42,270 nucleotides of DNA from JANQKX01 sp039028695 (lineage in GTDB: Bacteria > Pseudomonadota > Alphaproteobacteria > Kiloniellales > Kiloniellaceae). Below the pieces are notes generated by a model, which saw only the letters and a list, made by a program, of their open reading frames with translations, was not told where the DNA came from and did no database searches. Both the position numbers and the translations under genes were made by a program. Shown here piece after piece: positions 7,685 to 14,655 of the stretch. Position 1 is the first letter of the stretch, and every line of letters starts with the position of its first letter. The stretch covers positions 1 to 42,270 of the forward strand of contig JBCCHN010000038.1 in NCBI GenBank assembly GCA_039028695.1, written 5' to 3'.

Positions 7685-10600
7685 CTATTGAGATTGGCTG
7701 TCCGGCACAACTCCGTCGATTTTCGATTCGGGGCTATCCAAAGGCCCCTTCACCGTCAGGGTTGCGAAAGGAATGCGCGGGCTAGCGGACTCGTAAAATT
7801 CACTAAGGGCCGTCACCTGCCAGGCTGAGAGATTGACTTGAATTTCCCCTAGGGCGATTTTGTCAACCCCCTCGACCTTGATGTCCCCATAGCGAAACAC
7901 CCCTCGATTCACCGCAAAGGATCCAGACAGTTCCGAATCCCCATCGGCGAATGCCTCCGCAAAAAATCCAAGAGCGCGGCCATAGCCCTCTTCTTTGGCA
8001 CCATCCGCTCCCGCCGCTTGGTCAATGCCTGGAAAGTCTAACAAGGCGGAAACCTGACCTTCCCCCGCTAAGCTGCTGATCAATTCATATTGGTTGTCCC
8101 CATCGGTCGACAGGCTTGCCTCGACGCTTACCGTTCCGCCGGCAAGATGGGACGCCAGCTCCACGGGCAAGATATCGGTTATGGGGAGCCCCAGCCCCTG
8201 GACTTGCAACTCGAGTTCCAGTTCGTGGCTGGCCACCACGTCACCTGTCGCACTAAAGCTACCCTGCGCTCCTTCACCCGCTGACAGATTTGAGAGGGTC
8301 ATGCGCCCGTCCTCAAGGCTTGCCAAGATGGTGGCCTTGGGCAAGACGAGGCGTCCAAGCTTCAAAGCGGCCGCGCGGATTTCCAGCTGGACATCGTTGG
8401 AACGCAGAGCCTCTAGGTCGAAGCGGTCCCGCGCCCAGCGCCGTACCGAGGCTGTCGACTCTGAGGTTTGGCCTTGATCCTTATCGCTTTTTTGGCTGAC
8501 CGGCAGTAAGGCCAGCAGCTCCAATGGCCCGGTTTCCAGATTTATCCGGGTCTCTGGCCGGTCTTTGTTCAAATCCACGAGGACATCACCGGCAACCGCC
8601 ATTTCACCAAGGGTCCCATCGATAGAGTCAAGCATGAAACGAGAAGGCTCGCCCTTAAAGCTTGCCGTGAACCTGACGCCACCCAGCTCCGGGCTCAGCG
8701 GATAGGAATGGGCCCAATTGCGCGCCAATTGAGCCAAGGAAGGATGATCGACAGTTAGCGACACATCAAAACGATCTTCAGGAGGAAAAAAACTGCCGTT
8801 AGTCTGAAATTCTCCACCCAGCAGGGAGAGATCGGCCGAAACCTCCACCTGCTCCTCGTTGCCCTTGGCGCTGCCCTTTACGAACAACGCGCCGATCCGC
8901 CGACCAGAAGGCAGATCCAAGCCAAGTGCCGAGATGAAACCCCGCGCTTTTTCCGCCTCAATTTGAAATTGGCCTTCATAGGAGGCTTGCTTTGCCAATT
9001 CGCTGATTTCGCCTCGAAAAGCGATCCGCGCACCGGAGTAGGCGCCGATTTGCCCGTCACGGACCGTCAAATTCCCCTTCCGCAAGGTTGCATCGAGCGT
9101 CACATTTTTTAGGCGACGTCGGTCGACGGTAAGGTTGCCAATGCCCAGATTGACGTTGGCATCAAAACTATTCAAAAAACTAAGGGCCGCCGTCGTGCCC
9201 TCGTCTCTATCTTGGTTCGCCTCTTCCTCGTCTTCAGAGGGCGCCGACGGACGGGACGGGAAATAGGCGTCCAAGTTCAGACGATCCAATTTGAGGCCGA
9301 TTCCCAGACCGGGCCGCTCACGCAAAGCCATCACCACACCGCCGGTTGCCCGGGTGGTATCCACGCGAAAATCCATTTGCGATGCGGACAGTTGTTCTTT
9401 GGTAACCTTGAAACGACTGCTCAAACTCATCTTGCGCAGTCGGTTGGCGGGCACGAGCTTCAGATTGGCACCCAACCATCGCAGTAAGCCACGAAAATTG
9501 TCCGAACCGGACTCTACTCGGCCGGAGAAGCCAGACGCTGGATCCACCAAGGACATTTTTCCCGACACCGCAATGTCCGATCCCCCCGGCAACAAAGCAG
9601 TTGCTTGATCCACGCTCAGCTCATCTTTGGTCATAGCCGTGTCGACCAAAATTTGACGCACGACTTGGCGCCGGTAGACCAAGGTATCAACGGAGAGTTT
9701 AAGGGAGGCGCTTACATTATCCATAAACTCCGAAAAAGGGCTGGGCGTCGACAAGCGCGGTGATGCCGACTCATCTTTTTCGATAGGCTCAGCAACCGCA
9801 CCAAACTCAAAAACCTTGTCCAGATCCAAATGCTTTGCGGACAGTCGACCCGTAACATCCCAGGCTTGATCCAAAGCTGCATCGATGTGTCCTTGCGCAT
9901 TCAACCCACCTAAAAAAATCTGCAGTTTTTGGGCGGCAATGGATGTCTGGTCGGCAGTCAAGTCACCTTCCACGCCAAAAGGCTGAGCGAATACCGGCGG
10001 TAAAGGCCCGTCCGCCCCCGCGAAGAGCCGCAGTGCCGCCGCAAGGCTATCGCCCGATAGCTCCAATTTACCATGGGCCGAGACCGTTTCGGGGTGATTC
10101 GAAAGGGCACCATTAAAGCGAAAAGTGGCGGACGCATCGGGAAAGGACAGTGTCGCGTTCAGTGTCGAGGCGCCACTTTTGAGCAAGCGGCCCAAACCCA
10201 CTTCGGCCTTGGTTGTGATCCCGCGGACCCGCGCGCTGCCGGAAAAGCTGAAGGGCCCATTCAAGGAATCGGCGGATACTTCGGCCGTCACCTGTTCGAT
10301 TCGCTCTTGTCGCAATTCGTCGCGATAGGTCAACGTCCCGTCTTGGATGGCAAAGTTGTCGAATCGAATTTGGCTAAAAAAGTCGTCCGGGTTTAAGAAG
10401 TAGTCGGTCGTGGTACCTGACGCTTGAGATTGGGAGGCGGAGTTACCGCCTTGCTCGGCACCCTGCTCCAATCCCGGCGTAGACCCATCATCGGAATCGG
10501 GCACCAAGGAAATTTGAGCGGTGCGCGTGGCCTGGCCTTCGGACTTGATGGAAAAATCCCAATTCGCCCGACCATCGGGCAAAACCTCCAATAAAATTTC

Positions 10601-10933
10601 AGGCTTGACTAGAACAAAACTCTCTACCTGCACCTGCCCTTGAAGCAGCGGCAAAAAGGCCACCTGAATGTCCAACTGTTCCACCTGAGCCATGAGAGGG
10701 GCCGATCCGCCACGAATATTGGCCAAACTCACATCAGACACCGTCAAGACTGGCTCGGGCAGCAAGGCGAAATCGACCTGCCCATCAATGGTCACGGTTC
10801 GACCAGAAAGGCTAGAAATCTCAGCGGCGATCTGATCCCGTCGAGCGGTCCAATCGATAAAACTCGGCGCCACCAAAACAACGGCCAGTAGGATGACCAA
10901 GAGTGCCAGAACGCCCAGCAGCAGCTTCTTCAC
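7685..10933 (-). CDS. AsmA family protein
   Basis: This 1082-residue protein has one N-terminal membrane helix (about 3-23), then the AsmA start FIDWTARRDQIAAEISSLSGRTVTIDGQV. The rest is long beta-rich periplasmic sequence with a C-terminal AsmA_2-like region (about 850-1060). AsmA-like proteins (AsmA, TamB, YhdP) are believed to be long hydrophobic-groove proteins in envelope lipid transport or outer-membrane assembly. A polar low-complexity patch near residues 165-190 and an acidic insert near 560-570 look like linkers. The start is GTG at 10933 with AGGGA upstream. Its neighbours are unrelated metabolic genes, so context does not refine the role. Confidence 0.85.
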   Translation of the reverse strand: MKKLLLGVLALLVILLAVVLVAPSFIDWTARRDQIAAEISSLSGRTVTIDGQVDFALLPEPVLTVSDVSLANIRGGSAPLMAQVEQLDIQVAFLPLLQGQVQVESFVLVKPEILLEVLPDGRANWDFSIKSEGQATRTAQISLVPDSDDGSTPGLEQGAEQGGNSASQSQASGTTTDYFLNPDDFFSQIRFDNFAIQDGTLTYRDELRQERIEQVTAEVSADSLNGPFSFSGSARVRGITTKAEVGLGRLLKSGASTLNATLSFPDASATFRFNGALSNHPETVSAHGKLELSGDSLAAALRLFAGADGPLPPVFAQPFGVEGDLTADQTSIAAQKLQIFLGGLNAQGHIDAALDQAWDVTGRLSAKHLDLDKVFEFGAVAEPIEKDESASPRLSTPSPFSEFMDNVSASLKLSVDTLVYRRQVVRQILVDTAMTKDELSVDQATALLPGGSDIAVSGKMSLVDPASGFSGRVESGSDNFRGLLRWLGANLKLVPANRLRKMSLSSRFKVTKEQLSASQMDFRVDTTRATGGVVMALRERPGLGIGLKLDRLNLDAYFPSRPSAPSEDEEEANQDRDEGTTAALSFLNSFDANVNLGIGNLTVDRRRLKNVTLDATLRKGNLTVRDGQIGAYSGARIAFRGEISELAKQASYEGQFQIEAEKARGFISALGLDLPSGRRIGALFVKGSAKGNEEQVEVSADLSLLGGEFQTNGSFFPPEDRFDVSLTVDHPSLAQLARNWAHSYPLSPELGGVRFTASFKGEPSRFMLDSIDGTLGEMAVAGDVLVDLNKDRPETRINLETGPLELLALLPVSQKSDKDQGQTSESTASVRRWARDRFDLEALRSNDVQLEIRAAALKLGRLVLPKATILASLEDGRMTLSNLSAGEGAQGSFSATGDVVASHELELELQVQGLGLPITDILPVELASHLAGGTVSVEASLSTDGDNQYELISSLAGEGQVSALLDFPGIDQAAGADGAKEEGYGRALGFFAEAFADGDSELSGSFAVNRGVFRYGDIKVEGVDKIALGEIQVNLSAWQVTALSEFYESASPRIPFATLTVKGPLDSPESKIDGVVPDSQSQ

Positions 10934-10954
10934 TAAACAGTCCCTATTCCCCGA

Positions 10955-10969
10955 CCGGCCGCGGGCCGG
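10955..10969. other. GC-rich perfect hairpin upstream of the asmA-like gene
   Basis: CCGGCC and GGCCGG are perfect complements around a GCG loop, 22 bases before the GTG start of the asmA-like gene, within its probable leader. No T tract follows on either strand, so it is not an intrinsic terminator. It could affect translation of the leader or be a chance GC palindrome. Confidence 0.3.
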
Positions 10970-11001
10970 CTCGTTCCATGATACATCGTCTCACCAGACC
11001 C

Positions 11002-11046
11002 CGTCGCCTCGGACTGCGTCGCCTCAGACTGCATCGCCTTGGCCCC
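11002..11046. repeat. Short tandem repeat, 15-base unit, about three copies
   Basis: Units start at 11002 (CGTCGCCTCGGACTG), 11017 (CGTCGCCTCAGACTG) and 11032 (CATCGCCTTGGCCCC). The first two differ at one base and the third is more diverged. A related 15-base stretch begins at 10984. The repeat lies in the non-coding gap before the asmA-like gene (leftward). Apart from this, the hairpin at 10955 and the short frame at 11187, I see nothing firm between 10934 and 11408. Confidence 0.6.
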
Positions 11047-11186
11047 TGGACCATGACACATAATGACAAGTGCCCATTGCAAGGCACATGAATTTCGCTA
11101 AGCTACTGAAATTGGCGGGACCCGGCAAACCTTATGGTACGGGCATGCTCGGGTAAAAATGGAGGGCCCGCCGGAAAGGGGTGGCA

Positions 11187-11357
11187 ATGGGCGAGGTGAT
11201 CCATATTGACGACTTTCGCAAGGAGCGTTCCCGGCGAAAGCTGAGCAGGTTCCACATTAAAGAAGCGTCGACTAGACAACCTCGGACTGAGGGGGCCGGT
11301 CGGCCCAGCCAAGGCGACCATCGCGACATGGAATCCCTTGATCCTGACCCTGCGTAG
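11187..11357 (+). CDS. Possible small basic protein, unrecognised (56 residues)
   Basis: An ATG at 11187 preceded by AAAGGGG at good spacing opens a 56-residue frame. It begins MGEVIHIDDFRKERSRRK and stays rich in Arg, Lys and polar residues to the end. The MGEVI start recalls small alphaproteobacterial basic proteins such as DUF4169, but the rest does not clearly match and I do not recognise it. It lies alone in a gap, convergent with the FAD oxidase gene, whose stop is about 50 bases further on. Evidence is the ribosome-binding site and composition only. Confidence 0.45.
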   Translation: MGEVIHIDDFRKERSRRKLSRFHIKEASTRQPRTEGAGRPSQGDHRDMESLDPDPA

Positions 11358-11408
11358 GCATCACACCTTGGACCCTGCGGCCGGTTGCGGAGGTTTTTCG
11401 GACAAGGA

Positions 11409-12788
11409 CTAAGTTCGGATAACTTTGCCGGGATTCAGGAGGTTGGATGGGTCCAGGCTTTGCTTTAATTGCCGCATGACCGCCACTGCCTCACCTTTCT
11501 CTCGCGCCAGGGCGTCAATCTTTCCGTAGCCGATACCATGTTCACCGGTGCATGTCCCACCTAAAGAAATGGCCCGAGCCACCATCTGCTGATTGACCTT
11601 TTGTGCGCGTGCCAGTTCGTCCCGGTTTTCCGGGTCGAGAATAAAAACCAGATGGAAGTTGCCATCCCCTACATGTCCTACCATGGGAGCCAAGAGTCCC
11701 TCGGCCTGGATGTCCTCCTTGGTGGCCAGGATACACTCGGCAAGGCAGGAGATGGGCACGCAAACATCCGTCGCCCAACCCTTGGCGCCTGGCCGCAAGG
11801 CTAAAGCCGCGTAATAGGCGTCGTGGCGCGCCTGCCAGAGGTGATTTCGCTCCTCGGCCTTGCTCGCCCAGCGGAAGTTGGCGCCGCCATTCTCATCTGC
11901 AATCTCGCCGACGGTTTCGGCCTGCTCCGTGACCGAGGCAGGGCTACCGTGAAATTCGAAAAACAGGGTAGGACTGGCGGGAAAGTCCAGCTTGGAGTAG
12001 CGATTCACCGCATCCATCTGCACTTCATCGAGCAATTCAATGCGCGCCACCGGCACACCCATTTGGATGGTCTGGATGACCGTCTGGACGGCCCCTTCCA
12101 TGCTTCCAAAAGTGCAAACAGCCGCCGAGATCGCTTCGGGAATACCATAGAGGCGTAATTGGATCTCGGTGATCACGCCCAGGGTCCCTTCCGAGCCCAC
12201 GAAAAGGCGGGTTAGGTCATAGCCGGCCGCCGACTTGCGGGCCCGACCGCCCGTACGGATCACCTTGCCGTCGGCCATGACGACCGTCAGGCCCAAAACG
12301 TTCTCGCGCATGGTGCCATAGCGCACCGCGTTGGTCCCCGAGGCGGAGGTAGCGGTCATGCCCCCGAGAGAGGCATCGGCCCCCGGATCAATGGGAAAAA
12401 AGAGACCCGTATCGTGGATATGGCGGTTGAGTTGCTTACGTGTGACCCCGGCCTGAACCCGGCAATCCTGATCTTCTTGGTTCACTTCGAGGACCTGATC
12501 CATTTGTGAAAGATCGATGCATACCCCACCGCGCAGGGCCATGACATGCCCCTCTAGCGAGGTGCCGGTGCCAAAGGGTATAATCGGCAGGTCATGGGCT
12601 GCGCAGATAGAGACGATAGCTTGCACTTCCTCGGTCGTGTGCGCGAAGGCCACCGCGTCCGGCGGCTCGGGCTCATGATAGGATTCGTCCTTGCCGTGCT
12701 GCTGGCGCACGGCCGATGAGGTGGACAGGCGCTCGCCCAACAGCGCTTTTAATGCATCCAAGCCACGCTCGAGTTTGATGGCATCCAT
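11409..12788 (-). CDS. FAD-binding oxidoreductase, D-lactate dehydrogenase (cytochrome)/GlcD-like
   Basis: The 459-residue protein carries the VAO/PCMH FAD-binding fold: IIPFGTGTSLEGH (about 70-81), then GADASLGGMTATSASGTNAVRYGTM and LFVGSEGTLGVITE. The C-terminal substrate domain has HVGDGNFH and GTCTGEHGIGYGK, typical of D-lactate, glycolate and D-2-hydroxyacid dehydrogenases. It probably oxidises a D-2-hydroxyacid and passes electrons to cytochrome c or quinone. Length and motifs fit the D-lactate dehydrogenase (cytochrome) subgroup best; there are no GlcE/GlcF partners nearby. The ATG at 12788 follows GGAGA at good spacing; an upstream in-frame start at 12833 lacks homology. Confidence 0.85.
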   Translation of the reverse strand: MDAIKLERGLDALKALLGERLSTSSAVRQQHGKDESYHEPEPPDAVAFAHTTEEVQAIVSICAAHDLPIIPFGTGTSLEGHVMALRGGVCIDLSQMDQVLEVNQEDQDCRVQAGVTRKQLNRHIHDTGLFFPIDPGADASLGGMTATSASGTNAVRYGTMRENVLGLTVVMADGKVIRTGGRARKSAAGYDLTRLFVGSEGTLGVITEIQLRLYGIPEAISAAVCTFGSMEGAVQTVIQTIQMGVPVARIELLDEVQMDAVNRYSKLDFPASPTLFFEFHGSPASVTEQAETVGEIADENGGANFRWASKAEERNHLWQARHDAYYAALALRPGAKGWATDVCVPISCLAECILATKEDIQAEGLLAPMVGHVGDGNFHLVFILDPENRDELARAQKVNQQMVARAISLGGTCTGEHGIGYGKIDALAREKGEAVAVMRQLKQSLDPSNLLNPGKVIRT

Positions 12789-12868
12789 AGGGGTTCTCCA
12801 GCCCGAATTCGGCAGTTGGGCCGATAATAGCAAAAGTGGACCGAGAGAGCACCGTCGATTGGTCTCTT

Positions 12869-12898
12869 TGCAAAATACAATTTTTAGGATATTGTATT
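12869..12898. promoter_or_regulatory. AT-rich divergent control region with perfect 8-base inverted repeat
   Basis: AATACAAT (12874-12881) and ATTGTATT (12891-12898) are exact complements separated by nine bases. Read rightward, TTGCAA (12869-12874) and TGTATT (12893-12898) are spaced by 18 bases and could form the promoter of the DUF805 gene, so the repeat would cover both elements. The repeat resembles a dimeric repressor site. The region also lies about 90 bases upstream of the divergent FAD oxidase gene. Confidence 0.45.
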
Positions 12899-12944
12899 AA
12901 AAATAGTGCAATGTATTTTCACACACCAAATAGAGGTGTTTCTT

Positions 12945-13343
12945 ATGTCAAAACCCGTATTCTCCGATCTTTTCACACTTTCAGGACGCCGTAATCGGTT
13001 ATCATATTTTTTGTTCACTTTAATAGTTTGGGCGATTTACATCGCTGATATGGTTTTTATTGCCGCCTTTGACGGGGTCGATCTCTTCGACTACCAAGCG
13101 AGCACGGGAAGTCCTGGTTTTGCCACATTCGTGGGGATCATCCTACTACTCGCTGTGGCTATCTCTGCTTGCATTGTCGGTGCCCAACGTTGCCGGGACT
13201 TTGGATGGTCAGGATGGGCAATTCTCTTAGGGCTAGTCCCTTTCGTTGGGCTAATTTTCAATATTGCGCTGTTCTTTATTCCTGGCACACCCGGGGACAA
13301 TCGCTACGGTCTCAACCCTCTAGCACAGGATTTTGTTACCTGA
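12945..13343 (+). CDS. DUF805 family membrane protein
   Basis: The 132-residue protein has the DUF805 opening DLFTLSGRRNRLSYFLFTLIVW. It has about three to four hydrophobic helices, the central motif QRCRDFGWSGWA, and ends PGTPGDNRYGLNPL, a common DUF805 terminus. The family is of inner-membrane proteins with no settled function. The ATG at 12945 follows GAGGTG at seven bases; a GTG at 12906 would add residues lacking similarity. Its surroundings are unusually AT-rich compared with neighbours. It converges with the MarR-type gene. Confidence 0.9.
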   Translation: MSKPVFSDLFTLSGRRNRLSYFLFTLIVWAIYIADMVFIAAFDGVDLFDYQASTGSPGFATFVGIILLLAVAISACIVGAQRCRDFGWSGWAILLGLVPFVGLIFNIALFFIPGTPGDNRYGLNPLAQDFVT

Positions 13344-13353
13344 GAGGGTTACA

Positions 13354-13371
13354 CCTAACCCAACTGTTAGG
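13354..13371. terminator. Hairpin between convergent genes
   Basis: CCTAAC (13354-13359) pairs exactly with GTTAGG (13366-13371) around a six-base loop. It lies in the 29-base gap between the ends of the DUF805 gene and the MarR-type gene. No T run follows on either strand, so termination is suggested by position only. Confidence 0.3.
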
Positions 13372-13372
13372 C

Positions 13373-13960
13373 TCACAGAGAAGTAGCTGAGCGGGCGGCT
13401 TGGTCGTAGAGGCCGGAAAGGGCGCGGAGCAGGCCGGCGGAGTCGCCGATTTGCTGATTAAGATCCTTAACGGATTTTTCGCCTTTGGTGTTGGTGAATG
13501 TCTCCCCCGTAAAGACCTCCAGGGCATCGACCAGACAGGCTTCACGCACTGTCCTGTATTTGGCACAGAGGGCCTGACCTTGGTCCGAGGCGGTATAAAA
13601 AACCTCTTTGCCCCGGCGTGTGCCGGTGATCAGGTCCATCTTCAGCAACTTTTTGAGGGCGTAGTTGACCGTGTGGCTATCCTCGATGTTCAAAACAAAG
13701 CAAATGTCGGCCAGTTTTTTCTCGCGACTGGGATGGTTGAGGTTGTGCAGCACCTGAATGTCCAAGGCCGCTAGATCCTCATTTCCCGCAGCGGCCATGC
13801 AGCGCACGATCCAACGGTTGAAAGCGTTGGCAGCCAGGACTAGACCATATTCGAATTCGCTAAGCTCAGACGCGCGCTCCGACACGAGATGAGGTGAGGC
13901 CACGATCGTGGCCGGCCGATCCGGTCCATTTTTTTCCGATCCTGAGACTCGGTCCTTCAT
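13373..13960 (-). CDS. MarR-family winged-helix transcriptional regulator
   Basis: The 195-residue protein has a polar N-terminus and then a helical part (FEYGLVLAANAFNRWIVRCMAAAG). A winged helix-turn-helix follows at about 65-135: LDIQVLHNLNHPSREKKLADICFVLNIEDSHTV, a recognition region NYALKKLLKMDLI and a wing TRRGKEVFYTASDQG. A C-terminal dimerisation helix is likely. It is the last gene of the hydantoinase/cyclase operon (start overlaps the cyclase stop as ATGA), so it probably controls that operon and itself. The palindromes in the operon promoter near 18351-18384 are candidate targets. The ligand is unknown. Confidence 0.8.
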   Translation of the reverse strand: MKDRVSGSEKNGPDRPATIVASPHLVSERASELSEFEYGLVLAANAFNRWIVRCMAAAGNEDLAALDIQVLHNLNHPSREKKLADICFVLNIEDSHTVNYALKKLLKMDLITGTRRGKEVFYTASDQGQALCAKYRTVREACLVDALEVFTGETFTNTKGEKSVKDLNQQIGDSAGLLRALSGLYDQAARSATSL

Positions 13961-14655
13961 GACCCATTCTCCGCCAACTCCACAAATGCGCGCACCGGCA
14001 TGGAGCCCACGCGCACCGCACGGATCGGAAGAGCGTAAAAGCGATAGAGTTCCAGGCTGTGGAGTTGGTCCAGTCCAGTGAGGTTCTCAACGACCAGGGC
14101 ACCGGCGGCCAACAGTCGACTGTGGGCGGGGCGTTCCGGGTCACGAAAACTGTCCACATTACCCGTATCCACTCCTAAAAGACTGATGCCCCGCGCGATC
14201 AAAAGGTCGATCACGTCTCGATGAAGATAGGGATAGGCGCCGTAATCTTTGGTGCCGTAATAGGCATCCCACCCGAAGTTGACCAATAAGGCCTTACCGC
14301 CCAAGTCTTCGGGCAAGGTTAGATCATCCAGCCCCACGGCCTGGCCCGACTCCACGCGACGAAGATCCATCACCACCGGCGGCAGAATGAGGTCCGGCAG
14401 AGCCAAGCTCGCCACGTCCCCCCGATCCTCATAGCGCACATAGGGGGAGTCGATATAGGTACCAATAGCCGTTTGAAAGGTGATCTCGTTGGAGATGAAT
14501 TGCGATTGATCCTGATAAAGAGGTCGGCTTTCTTCGTGGGTCAGAATGGGCGCGATCCGAGCTGTATAGGGCTTGGCATTGCCCTCTCGATCTCGGCCAG
14601 TTACGCCGGGCATGCCATCGTGGAAGGGGTGGCTGAGGTCAATGAAGCGGGTCAT
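13957..14655 (-). CDS. Cyclase family protein (kynurenine formamidase-like fold), His ligands missing
   Basis: The 232-residue protein begins MTRFIDLSHPFHDGMPG and contains GVDTGNVDSF and ALPIRAVRVGSMPVRAF, matching the cyclase family PF04199 of kynurenine formamidases and related amidohydrolases. Where family enzymes have H-x-G-T-H-x-D-x-P-x-H, this protein reads A63-I-G-T-Y67-I-D69-S-P-Y-V73. All three His are replaced and only the Asp is kept, so metal-dependent hydrolysis by the standard mechanism is doubtful. Its ATG overlaps the hydantoinase stop as TAATG and its stop overlaps the regulator start, so all three are coupled. It may act on a product of the hydantoinase or have lost catalysis. 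Confidence 0.8.
   Translation of the reverse strand: MTRFIDLSHPFHDGMPGVTGRDREGNAKPYTARIAPILTHEESRPLYQDQSQFISNEITFQTAIGTYIDSPYVRYEDRGDVASLALPDLILPPVVMDLRRVESGQAVGLDDLTLPEDLGGKALLVNFGWDAYYGTKDYGAYPYLHRDVIDLLIARGISLLGVDTGNVDSFRDPERPAHSRLLAAGALVVENLTGLDQLHSLELYRFYALPIRAVRVGSMPVRAFVELAENGS

Noticed and set aside
11103..11329. Two overlapping leftward frames of 65-72 codons near the small basic gene
   Set aside because: Neither has a ribosome-binding site or recognisable sequence; the rightward 56-codon frame is the better candidate.
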